A DNA stretch of 64,000 nt from Colias croceus (taxonomy: Eukaryota; Arthropoda; Insecta; Lepidoptera; Pieridae): positions 8,194,001-8,258,000 of the forward strand of contig NC_059545.1 in NCBI RefSeq assembly GCF_905220415.1. The letters run 5' to 3'. The first letter of the stretch is position 1; each line of letters starts with the position of its first letter. The position numbers and the translations under genes were made by a program. Below are positions 1 to 9,690 of the stretch, piece by piece. The notes beneath the pieces were generated by a model. That model was given only the letters and a program-made list of their open reading frames with translations. It was not told the DNA's origin and did no database searches.

Positions 1-289
1 AATACCTACATGGTGTAAAGCAGTACAATTTAATTAAAAAATTACTTATAAAGGAAAATCTATTAACCTTCGTAAAATATGTCTGTTTTCATCGACACGG
101 TCATTGAACTCGCGTAGGTATTGACTTTCGGTACGCGGAATCTAATGCTTTACGAATGTCTTGTCGTTCGATAGACGCCAATTGCAGTTCATTCAACAAA
201 TGGTACCTACCGAGATTGTGAATGTTTTTTCATCTTGATTGAAAGATGAGCTAAGTCGTCAACGCCCGTTTCAGTCCAAGCACTCTCAC

Positions 290-566
290 CTCCGCCGGCT
301 TGCCCGCTTCAAATAAAAGACACGGAAACAAAATATTTTGTTGCTTTCATGTTCATCACAATCACACAACCACGGTGTTTTCACATATTGTTCGGATTTA
401 AACACACGCGTATATGTTTTTGTTTCTGTCGTACATTTTGCGTAAATTAAGTTCAGGCCGTGGCGGTCCCTTAGCTTTCAATTCAAGCCGAATTTGTAAC
501 GTTTTAACACACTTTTTAATGAACGCCACATTATAATTGTCCATTTTAACACTCACAAGTAATACT
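290..566 (-). other. Probable alternative first exon (minus strand), mostly 5' leader
   Basis: On the minus strand an arthropod-type initiator TATCAGTATT (A+1 near 566) is followed by a leader and a good donor, CGGAG|GTGAGAG, at 290/289. Upstream (570-940) lies a CpG-rich block. The position just after supervillin exon 9 suggests an internal promoter for a short isoform carrying mainly the gelsolin and headpiece half, or a nested gene further left. The acceptor partner is outside the window. Confidence 0.45.
398..544 (-). CDS. 48-codon small ORF in the putative leader exon
   Basis: ATG at 544 to TAA at 398 encodes MDNYNVAFIKKCVKTLQIR, LELKAKGPPRPELNLRKMY, DRNKNIYACV. It begins 22 bases after the putative initiator and ends before the donor at 289, so it is either an upstream ORF or an independent micropeptide. 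It is basic with mixed hydrophobics, has no signal peptide, and I do not recognise it. Its non-repetitive composition argues mildly for real coding. Conservation in related moths would decide. Confidence 0.35.
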   Translation of the reverse strand: MDNYNVAFIKKCVKTLQIRLELKAKGPPRPELNLRKMYDRNKNIYACV

Positions 567-569
567 GAT

Positions 570-945
570 AACTACAGGCTATTTCAACAGTCAACACGTA
601 TCTTATGATTTTAATTAGAAAATTCCCGAATAAGTATACATATTCGCGCGCGTGCAAGTTGACTAGAGTGTTTGTTTATGTATGAGTGGCAACGTCGCGC
701 GCAAGCCGCAATCGCTGTCTTGTTTACGGGCGCCCGGGCACGCGGTATAAACGTACCGGCAACGTTTGCGGGAGCGGCGCGGCGCTCCGAATTTTGCTAT
801 ATTTTCATAGAAAATCTTCTGTTTCACGCGCAGGACTCTGACAAAACTATCTCTTTCACTCCTATTGGATTTCGTATTAGAAAATGTACTAAATATTTTT
901 TCATTGGAGCGCAATCGTGAGCGCTCCGCTACGCGCGTTTTATAA
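570..945 (-). promoter_or_regulatory. CpG-rich block, putative promoter
   Basis: From about 645 to 790 the sequence is dense in CG dinucleotides (gcgcgcgtgcaag, cgtcgcgcgcaagccgc, ggagcggcgcggcgctccg), and again at 905-940 (gagcgcaatcgtgagcgctcc, inverted-repeat-like). It lies just upstream, on the minus strand, of the exon at 566-290. Open frames on both strands (663-998 minus, 672-920 plus) follow from low stop density in GC-rich DNA and are not called. It may instead be a fragment of a GC-rich repeat. Confidence 0.4.
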
Positions 946-1374
946 TACAGTATTATACCTACAGGTGTATGGAATGATGGAATGATGGATATATTCATTG
1001 GTATTGCCAGTAGTATTTTACGATTACGATTGATTTTAAATAGTAATAATTAATATTAATAATGAAATTAAGGAGTATGATTTTATTATAATTATTTATG
1101 GGAGTTCACTGCACCAGCGCTCCTTAGGGCGAGCCGCCTCTGTTCACATCTACAGATCTAAAAGGACATAATATTTTGCATATTATATCACAAAGTAGTA
1201 GCAGTTTAAATGCGTGTATTATTTTAGTTTTCTGCATACTAATTTTAGTATGCATCAAATCACAAAATTTAGCAACAAACTGCCAAATTGTATAAGTAGT
1301 AAACTTTGTTAACTTGTAAAAAACAGGGTACAATTAATCAAAGTTAATCAAAACAAAAATAAACAGCACATTAC
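946..1374 (-). other. Intron sequence left of exon 9, with a doubtful small terminal exon
   Basis: This is AT-rich intron, except for a GC-rich island at 1103-1140. After GTGAACAG (to 1140) the minus strand reads RRLALRSAGAVNSHK then TAA at 1094-1092, in the phase 0 needed after exon 9. That would be a short alternative C-terminus. There is no polypyrimidine tract, so it is weak; nothing else was recognised. Confidence 0.3.
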
Positions 1375-1505
1375 CTCAGAGCTCTCTCCCTTAGCCAAGG
1401 TTTTGGGTTTGGAAGGCACCACCGTGGAACCGCACTTGAGTATCCCGCGCACCTCCGGTGTGATCATGCGCTGCGCACGTTCCGACGGCGTGTCGTCGTC
1501 GAGGT
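1375..1505 (-). CDS. Svil: Supervillin, coding exon 9 (last in window)
   Basis: The 131-bp exon has acceptor AAAAAACAG (to 1506) and donor GAG|GTAATG (1374). The split codon G+AC gives Asp, and the exon leaves in phase 0. It reads DLDDDTPSERAQRMITPEV, RGILKCGSTVVPSKPKTLA, KGESSE. The GC-rich exon stands out against the intron. RGILK is another copy of the ILK motif repeated in exon 4. The next constitutive exon must lie to the left of coordinate 1, unless the doubtful small exon near 1139 is used. Confidence 0.8.
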
Positions 1506-2392
1506 CTGTTTTTTGTTGTTATTTTATTAATAACATAATGAATATTGTATATTTATTGATTATGATGACGTGGAAAGTGTATGATGATTGATATATCGAA
1601 AAAATCATAGCTTGTTATAAATAAGACACGTAAATTACATAATTCGTATATGTGGATAAAGTTGTAGCCTGTAGTTTGTACATAATGATAATAATTGAAA
1701 ACTGTGACACGTTTTGAAATTAATTCAAGTCTACCAACTCACAATACCCCTTTTGTAAATATCTCTACTGAAAAATAATACCATAAAATGTCCAAAATTA
1801 TGGTATTATTTTTCATGAATAATAGCGAAGAATAGAACTCGCATTTCAAAAATGCAAGCGCCACTCATAACGTAAACCATTACAAGTTTTACATAGCGAT
1901 ATGAATACCTGCTAAAACTAACAATAAAACATATTTACACTGCTTCAGTCCACTCGTATAGCAAATATTTACAACGTTGTACCCAAGTATTAGTATCTAA
2001 CACGCCATAGCTTTAATAGTTAAAAGAATACTGCATGAGTAATGTGTATCGTGTGAACCCATGACTCCATAGCGCTTAAAATAAATATTACTCAAGAGAT
2101 TTATATTAAATTGGTTATTGAACACGCATCTATTGCATCACTCGAACACGGTGAAGAAATACAACGGGGCATGCGTTAGTTCATAAACTTCCTATGTTAT
2201 TTCACATCAAACAACTAGAAAATCAACTAATATAGTATTAGAGCAAGAATTCGATTATTCCGTGTTAGTAAACGTGCACATGCTCCGACGGACCGCCCAC
2301 TTACCTCGCCGGTTAATCGGCATTAGTGAACCCAGGAAGCGAAACGGCAAGCGAATATCGAAAAACCAAACTCAAAATGAACAAAATCAGAC
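1506..2392 (-). other. Intron between exons 9 and 8, with one perfect hairpin
   Basis: AT-rich intron. The only notable structure is an inverted repeat at 1769-1815 (listed separately). No coding or repeat family was recognised in the rest. Confidence 0.7.
1769..1815. repeat. Perfect 18-bp inverted repeat, 11-base loop
   Basis: Left arm 1769-1786 (tgaaaaataataccataa) is the exact reverse complement of right arm 1798-1815. It could form a hairpin in the supervillin pre-mRNA or its antisense. It may be a miniature element relic or a microRNA-like stem, though the stem is short for a precursor and very AT-rich. Confidence 0.85.
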
Positions 2393-2728
2393 CTAAACTT
2401 CTAAACTTCGCGTTCTGCTTCATGAGATATTCTAACGACGTGTTCTTAGCGCTCGCGGAACGGAACAACTCCATCTTCAGTTGGAAGTCGGGGTTTCTGG
2501 GCACGTCCTCGTGTGTGAGGGATTTGGTTAGCCTTTCGTTTTGTTCCATCGCCTCTTGGACTTGGCTGGAGAGAACCGGCATCGTGCGCAGTCTGGAGGC
2601 TCTGGGGACTCGTTCCTCTTTGGGCCGCGGGAGACCCGCCACGGGGGGCTTGTGGGTCAACTTCGAGTTGAACATCTTCATTTTCTCCATGAGGGACATT
2701 TTCGCCGGATCGTCGTCGTCTAACTTAG
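2393..2728 (-). CDS. Svil: Supervillin, coding exon 8
   Basis: The 336-bp exon enters at GGTGGCAG|CTAAG in phase 1 and leaves at TTTAG|GTCTGA (intron begins 2392) in phase 1. The donor is weak beyond GT, but it is the only one I see that keeps frame with exon 9. It reads AKLDDDDPAKMSLMEKMKM, FNSKLTHKPPVAGLPRPKE, ERVPRASRLRTMPVLSSQV, QEAMEQNERLTKSLTHEDV, PRNPDFQLKMELFRSASAK, then NTSLEYLMKQNAKFRSL. DPAKMSLMEKMKMFN is a helical module typical of supervillin N-terminal halves, by memory. Translation past the donor gives a hydrophobic tail (GLILFILSLVFRYSLAV) that is read-through of the intron. Confidence 0.8.
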
Positions 2729-3002
2729 CTGCCACCGGTGAAATTGTGCGTATATACATTATATTGTGCAGTGTGAGAGCCCGGGACATACACATAGTGG
2801 AGTCGATGACATGCAAAAAAGAAACAGAAGCCGACAATCAAAGACGGGAAGCCGATTCGGTCGGTACAAAATGCAATATACATGCCTTTAATTCTTTCTT
2901 ATGTCACTATGCTAACTGAAAATATTCACTGTGAGATATAAAAGTTTAAAGTATTGAAATGAAACACGTATAAATACAAAAAGCTTATAACTAGATTATT
3001 AC

Positions 3003-3182
3003 CATCTTCATCTCTGTCTAACACGTTGGCTGTGCTCTTAGACTGAGAAAGAGAGAAGCCTTCCTTAGGAGCTATCTTAGTCGGTGATTGCAGTTCGATA
3101 CTTTGTGTTTTGAACCGCTCTATAACTGGTGGGCCATCTTTTATCTTCGACCGACTGTGCCGTAGAAGCGGCTTAGGCGTGC
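3003..3182 (-). CDS. Svil: Supervillin, coding exon 7 (no ATG-initiated ORF)
   Basis: The 180-bp exon has acceptor TATAATTACAG (to 3183) and donor GATG|GTAATA (3002), phase 1 at both ends. It contains no in-frame ATG, so simple ORF scanning misses it. In phase it reads GTPKPLLRHSRSKIKDGPP, VIERFKTQSIELQSPTKIA, PKEGFSLSQSKSTANVLDR, DED. The IERFKTQS block echoes RYKTQPVT at the end of exon 4, as expected for a short repeated supervillin module. The open frame, splice sites and phase all agree. Confidence 0.8.
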
Positions 3183-3412
3183 CTGTAATTATAAAAAATA
3201 ATTATTAAAAACAACGCCGCTACTTTTTAAAATAAAGTGTCTCAGTTTAAAATAATTGAAACGTAATAAAATTATTTGAAACACATTTAGAACAACTTTA
3301 CATCAATAACAAACAAAAAATCATAGTTAAAAACAGTACAAATTTCGAAGTTTCAAATACAAGAAGGACGCAATAAGCAGTCCGCTAATTTCGTCTAAGC
3401 AATGACTAATAC

Positions 3413-3682
3413 CTTTGGCTTGTTGCTGCAACTGTTGCCACATGCTGGCGCGCGCCACAACACTGTTGCTCTTAACGAGACCAAGGGCGAAGCCTGAATT
3501 TTCTTCTTCATCATCACTCCTTTGCTCTTGAGGGCTGCGTAAAGCTTCGTTCTCAGTGGATTTCCTTTCACGGTTCATGGTGATCAGACCGTGCTCTATT
3601 GACGACGGAGACCACTCCTGACTGCTGTTCGCCGCGTGGTTTTCCCTTATCTCCTGGCTTTCTATCAGCCCCAACTCTTCAC
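3413..3682 (-). CDS. Svil: Supervillin, coding exon 6
   Basis: The 270-bp exon runs from acceptor ACGTTACAG (to 3683) to donor AAAG|GTATTA (3412), phase 1 in and out. It encodes residues about 1336-1425: GEELGLIESQEIRENHAAN, an acidic Gln/Glu/Asp stretch (SPQEQRSDDEEENSGF), then VARASMWQQLQQQAK. The RASMWQQLQQQ block resembles a short conserved helix in this protein family, by memory. Because its length is a multiple of three and both ends are phase 1, this exon could be skipped without a frameshift, as could its two neighbours at 3182-3003 and 2728-2393. Confidence 0.8.
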
Positions 3683-4173
3683 CTGTAACGTTAATTAAAC
3701 GGAATTGAATTATAAGGAAATTCATCAACACATACAACAAGTCTTTTGATCGCTTCACATACAAGAAATATCGTAAAAAATACCTAACAGCATTGACAAT
3801 TTGTAAATAAGTTAAATTATCAATGACATTATCAACGACGGCAAAAAATTAACGTTGACAATGAACACGACCCAACATTGACCCAAATAAAATAACTGAA
3901 AGACATCGGCGAGGCTGAACGAAGTTTATTTTCCAAACTGTCCTAATATGATTGCGGCGCATACAAATCTAAATATACCAAACACAACATAAACAAACAT
4001 CAAGCTAATGCAAGTTGGCCGCCTTGATCGCTTCCACATGTTTATTACACTGTAACAGTTACATTTCGGCGTGTGCTAAATAAGTCAGCAATCGTTTTCA
4101 ATACATGAAGTAAGGAGACGACAAATTTATTTTGAACATGTGTTGTTTTTATAGTTACTAAGCGCACACTCAC
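3683..4173 (-). other. Intron between exons 6 and 5
   Basis: AT-rich intron of 491 bases; nothing recognisable beyond the splice sites. Confidence 0.7.
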
Positions 4174-4643
4174 CGGAATGAGGTCCTGAATCTCGAGATG
4201 AAGCTCTGTTATATACTCCGCTATCACAGGATACGTTCAGACTCCAGTTGTCCGCTTCTGCTTGATTCCTCTCGTCCTCCTCCAGAGCGCGGCTGTCCTC
4301 GTCCAAGGCGACGCGAACTTTATTCACTTCTTGTTCTATTTCATCGAGCGTCTGGTTCCCTTCAGCGTCTTCAGCGATCTTCTCAAAATCTAAAAACAAG
4401 GCCTCTCCAAAGCTGTCTGTTTTGGAGTTTGGCGATTCCGAGCCACCGTTGACGACTGGAAACTTGGGTATGTAGGAACCGGTACTGAAAGGAGGCGACT
4501 TTAGGTCTGCGAAATGGTCCCGCACGGGTTCCCCAATGTAGGGGCCCCTATTCGAGAAAGGAGCACCGGACTCGACGGAATTGGTCGGAAAACTACAGCC
4601 CGCGGGGCCGAACGCTTGAAAACTCGCTTGGCCCGGCTCCAAA
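4174..4643 (-). CDS. Svil: Supervillin, coding exon 5
   Basis: The exon runs from acceptor CATTTCGCAG (to 4644) to donor TCCG|GTGAGT (4173), entering in phase 2 (AA+T gives Asn) and leaving in phase 1. It encodes residues about 1179-1335. It starts NLEPGQASFQAFGPAGCSF, has a Pro/Gly/Ser-rich part (FSNRGPYIGEPVRDHF), then an acidic, probably helical segment (DEIEQEVNKVRVALDEDSR, ALEEDERNQAEADNW), and ends SSRDSGPHS. The acidic heptad-like segment may form a short coiled coil. It has no catalytic motif, consistent with a scaffold. Confidence 0.8.
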
Positions 4644-6656
4644 CTGCGAAATGAGAAAAGAAACGTATTAATGTAGAACGCAGCCGTTCGTTAGAGAGAG
4701 AGGGTGGTAGAGTTAGTTCACCTTCATAAATTTCGATGAATTATAGCGTGAGTGATCTGGACTGACGACGCCGACATATCGATTTGGAGAAGTTTGACAT
4801 TATTGGTAACATAACCCAAAGTATAAAAGTCCGCGAGTCGTCGGGAAGTCATAAATCAAATGGTTTAATACGCTTGATAAATGATTATTCGATTTTACCA
4901 ATAGTCACAAATACAATTTTCCTAGCATGTCATTCCGTTATTTCATTCTAACGTATCTAAAAAAGGGAAACGCGTCAGTTGTTATTTTAGATTAAATTAC
5001 CGTTCAAAATAAATGTTGTTTATAGAATTAACGCGAGTTGTTAGTAAAAACACACGATTAAAAAAAGGCAACAAACGCATCAGATGTTCCCGCTATAAAG
5101 TATGGGCGGCGTGCTGTGAAGCACAACAGATCCAGAAATAGTTGTTGACCCAGTAACTACTGGAACGCGTATTTCCGTCATCAACTTGCCGACTCGAGTA
5201 CCAGAGACACACCAGAGCTGGTTAATTACTAACGAGATTACATTAGCCGATCTGAACAGTAATAGAACATTTAATTTTGTTCCTTCGGTGGCAAACACAA
5301 TAAAATGTGCACAAAGATAGATTGGAACGCGTCGAGAAAGGCGTTTGGAAGCATTTGCACGGACAATTATTAATATCTCATTTGTTTATATCATGTGTCT
5401 ACTGTCTTTGGAATATATAAATTCAAGGTTGACAAATGTAAGAAGAAGAACACGGAAATATACAATTTTAAAGAAATTATTTAGTCTGATTGTTATTGAA
5501 GTTTGTTATTATTACTCACAACTCAAACGTCGGCCAGTCTATTAAAAATTGATCCATATTTTTTAAATTCACAATAAAAGTGCACAAAACAATATGCAGT
5601 ACAATTTTAATCCTTGCGCTATCGAGACTGAAAATGATTCAAACAGTAAACTGAACCAATGCTGATGATGTCAGACGTATGAAGTACGCAAAATTAGCAC
5701 CAGGCGCATTGATTTTAAAATCGATTAACAAGTATTTAATGGATGTGCGATGCAAAAACTCTATTCCTAATTAATTATTATATGTAAAACTAAATTTAGG
5801 TATTTACGCAAATAAAAGAAAATCGTGTTTGTACGCCATTTATCACTCAACGAATGAACGGATTTTAATAGTTTGTTGGATTTATCACTGCTTGGATTAC
5901 AAAATGTTTAAAACTTACAAAAAATAATTCTACTGGTATTTATTTTATTACCTATCAGATAATTAGCTTCCTATAACAATTAAATTTAAATGCCACTTCT
6001 TAAATCAGTGTTAACAATTCCAATGTAATTTTAATTATCATTGTAGTAATTAATTAGTAAAAATACGTTTTCTATCTATTACATTCGACAAATTAGCAAA
6101 TAAGAATTATTAGGAATCTTTGTATTATCCTACATATTTAAATAATTCACCAGGAGCTAATTAATTGATATAATGTACCTATAATACAGTATTTTTAATT
6201 ACTATTTATTATTTAGTTTCCCTTCATAAATTTGCGCGTTGGATAATGATAATCATTATATTGACTTGAAGCTTTTTATGTAACTATTTAATTGAATACG
6301 CAAGTTACTTTATAAACGTAATAAGTTGACAATGTGTATGTGAATATTCGCGAAACGTACAGAGAGCATACAAAACAAATGAGTAAACGGCACAAAACAT
6401 TAGAACTTGCTTTAACATTTAAGATCGGCCCACGCTACGTTCACTCATCAAAATAATGGCCGACTGCCAAAATTCACTTCACTCCTCTATAACAACCGGT
6501 ATAAAGAACAATCACCCTTGCACAAAATACATTCTTGGGGTATATTAGTCATAAAAAACAATAATTGAGGCCTATTTTAACGCTTAATTTACCGGGTGTA
6601 ATGTGAGTAATTTATGTACGATAACTGTTAATGAACGTAAAGAAACAAATACTCAC
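4644..6656 (-). other. Intron between exons 5 and 4, with one candidate alternative exon
   Basis: Two kilobases of mostly AT-rich intron with no recognised repeat. At 5251-5080 on the minus strand an acceptor TTACTGTTCAG (to 5252) opens a frame of 56 codons in the right phase before TGA (see findings). The rest shows nothing supportable. Confidence 0.6.
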
Positions 6657-9051
6657 TTGGATGTCACTGACCGCATCTCATCAATGGTTACAGGTTGCGT
6701 TTTGTAGCGTTCTTTATCCCTATTTTTGGATTTCGACGTTGATGGCAAGTCTCGCAGAAAATTGTCCTTTGTGAGAGCCTGTTCCATATCTTTAATTCTC
6801 GATGCGATGGAAGGGAATTGTTTCTGACTATTTTCGTCTGTTGTTTCGTTCCTGTCCCACAGTTCGTTAGGACCGTTCTCTAAATTCTCGTCGACTTGTC
6901 GTCTACGATTGTTTAATATAGACAATAACTCCTCATTGACGTCACACACTAAACTCATAGAGCGTGGGTTCGCTTTGGGACGAAGGTTTCGTCGTCTAAC
7001 AACTGCACTAGGATAACTTTCATCGGAGGGAGAGGAAAGATTTAAGACTCGCCGCGGTCCAGCCGCTAGTAAGTCGTTCGGTTCGCTACTGAAATTAGTC
7101 ACACTAGTACTAGCGTCGTTGTCAGCGCAGAACGACAGCCGTGGGCGCGGGGATTGGCTGCGTTCCCTAGTGAGACTAGATCCTCTTTGCTTTAATATCG
7201 GTTTCACCGCCGTTTCACATTCGGAGCCTGAATGGTCGGATGTTCGCGATCTGAGCAGTGAAGGCCTGCGGGAGCTTCTGTCGTCTTCGCTCAAATCGAA
7301 ACTAGAAGCGTGTCCTTCGTCACCAGACAATTTTTTCGATGTTTTTAATATAGGTTTTTTGGGAAGCTCTAAGTCGTAATCGTCGTGATCTGTCGATTTC
7401 TTTTTTAATATTGGTTTCGGTGTATCTGAAGGTAAAACGTCAAGACAGGGTCTTTCCTCGGAAAAACTTTTTTTCTTAAGTATTGGCCGCACCGCGTCTT
7501 TGTCTTCCTCACGTTCTATAATCTCAGCTCCACCCGCAGCTGCCAGCAGCACGGCTTGGGCGATTGAAACATGAGACGATGTGGTGCTACTACTTGAACT
7601 TGAATTCGATTTTCTCTTCAAGATCCCGTGTGGTTCCGGAGATCCGTGAGATACATCATCGTTGACGTGTTCTTCTTCTTTGCTCATTTTTCTTTTTAAA
7701 ATTCCATGAATCTGGCCATCTGGAGACCGGTTACGGACTACATCTTCCAACGATGAACGTCTGTTCTTGAGGATTGGTTTACATGTATCTGGCGAACCGT
7801 CGTCTGCGAATGAGACTTCCGGACTGCAAGATCTGCGTCTTGCAACTTGGGACTCATCTAAACTTCGACGTTTCTTAAGGATTCCTTGACGTTGCCTGCT
7901 TTCAGATCGACAACTACGTGGCTCAACGACGTTAGGTGAGAAAGTAACAGGCGGTGAAGCAATAGAATTGTTTGGGGTATTAGTAGCAGCAGTATCTTCA
8001 TGAATTGATTTTCTCTTCAATATAGATACAGGCGTAAGATGAGACGTCGACGAATTATCTAGACGGCGATTTTGACTAGACGAATCATTATTGAGATCAG
8101 AAAACATTGCACTTTGCTTTTCAAAGTCGATCAGTCTCTGAGCTGCCGCATCTATATCTTTTAATCTTTCCGTTACTCCTCTGTTTTGTACAGGTTTCTC
8201 CGGAATGAGGCCATAGTTAAATGTGTGATTATTATTTTGTTGTTCGGAGGGTCCTGATCCAAAAAGTGTATTAAAATTCGATTCAGATGGGTTAACATTC
8301 AATTTGTTGCTATTTAAATTATTTGACAATTTGTTAACTCTATCTAATGTTTGTTTAGTTAATGCCGCTAGACTATCCATTTCTTGTGAAAGTCTAGAAC
8401 TAGCATGTGTTCTAACAGGTTCATGAAGCGTAGACATACTTTTAGAGTCTGAAGAATTTTCTAAGCCTTGAACGCAAGTATTACCTTTAGAATTAATAGG
8501 AGAGTTATTATCTAAAAGTTTCTTACTAGACGTATTTCTAGCATTACTTTTGTCTCTCATAGAATTATTTAAACTAGTCAGTCTTTTTTTCGAACTATGA
8601 TACTTTTCATTAGCACTTTCATAATTCTTTTGAGCTCGTTGTGTTCTATCGTTACGGTTACTTTCAGAATCACTCTTTGCCTTTTCTGGGCTTTTTAGGA
8701 GAGATCTATTTTTCAACCGTTCGTTTCTTAATTTCGTATGCGCGGTGTCAGTTTTCGGTGAATCCTTTAACGGTTCTACTTTAATAGGTGAAGTAGACGT
8801 ACGGGTAATTTTATCCGGAGTTCTTTTAGAAAGAGGTATACAACTAGGTTTCGAACCAATTTCTGAACTACGTCTTCTATCTGGAGTTTTAAGAGGGGCA
8901 GTGGTACTTGTTAATTTATTCGTTGATGGTTTTATACCAAATGTTAAACTAAAAGTACTTTTAGGAGAAATTTTGGAAGACGGTAAGGAGGTATCAGTCT
9001 TGGAGTTAGGTGCTTCTAGGGACCGCCGGTTTCTTGTTTTTGTGACGATTC
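6657..9051 (-). CDS. Svil: Supervillin, large coding exon 4 with ILK-repeat array
   Basis: This 2395-bp exon runs from acceptor TTTGTTACAG (to 9052) to donor TCCAA|GTGAGT (6656). It encodes residues about 381-1179. It begins GIVTKTRNRRSLEAPNSKTD and is Ser/Lys/Arg/Asn-rich and disordered. A middle block (nucleotides about 8035-7180) holds nine repeats of [S/G/P]ILK + basic residues + Ser + acidic: SILKRKS, GILKKRRS, PILKNRRSS, GILKRKMS, GILKRKS, PILKKKS (twice), PILKTSKKLS, PILKQRGSS. A later block reads RRNLRPKANPRSMSLV and NEELLSILNNRRRQVDEN. The end reads ASRIKDMEQALTKDNFLRD and RYKTQPVTIDEMRSVTS. The last is a conserved supervillin-type block as I recall the family. The overlapping plus-strand frames are shadows. 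Confidence 0.85.
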
Positions 9052-9403
9052 CTGTAACAAAGAAATAAGACATCTTATTTTTGCGAATTATATAAATTAT
9101 ACTAATACTTAAAGTATAGTAGATTCTAGGCGGAAGAGGAAGCTATTGACCTGTTTACTAGCATTGTTCGACACAGGTTCAGTGACTGCATAAACTGAAT
9201 GTACAGTTTCGCGCGATATGGTCACTGAAGCTATTGTAAACGATCTCAGAGTAACGCGGGTCGCATTGTGTAATACAATAGCCATGTACAAGGTTAGATT
9301 GCAAATCTATCTATTTCAATAATATGTTTACAATAAATCACAAGAATACTACGTGACTTACTAATACAATGACTTACAAGTTCAATATCAATAAAGCATA
9401 TAT

Positions 9404-9690
9404 TATAAACTAGCTTCCGCCCGCGACTCCGTCCGCGCGGAAAAATTAAGAAAAGTTACGATTTATTTTTTTTCTACGTATTTTTCCGGGATAAAAAGTA
9501 TCCTATTTTATGCCCAGGATATTAAGGTATAATTATACCAAGTTTCATCGAAATCGAACCGTTAGTTTTCACGTGATGCCTGAACATACAGACAGACAGA
9601 CAGACAGACAAAAATTTTTTTAACACATATTTGGGCTTGGTATCGATCCAGTAACACCCCCTGCTATTTATTTTTTCAATATTTTCAATG
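9404..9690. repeat. Lepidopteran short interspersed repeat with GACA run
   Basis: It starts ataaactagcttccgcccgc, has internal ccgggataaaaagtatcct and aagtttcatcgaaatcgaac, a (GACA)n run at about 9588-9610, and a tail ending near ttcaatattttcaatg. This organisation recurs throughout Lepidoptera (SINE-like or RTE-LINE 3' ends). The exact family cannot be named without a library. Confidence 0.75.

Noticed and set aside
663..998. 111-codon minus and 82-codon plus open frames in the CpG-rich block
   Set aside because: GC-rich DNA has few stops on either strand; overlapping frames and promoter-like context argue against coding.
1094..1139. Short terminal exon adding 15 residues after exon 9
   Set aside because: In phase, but the acceptor lacks a polypyrimidine tract; kept only as a note.
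9585..9612. GACA repeats as a CRISPR or regulatory array
   Set aside because: It is a tetranucleotide microsatellite internal to a known type of lepidopteran short repeat.
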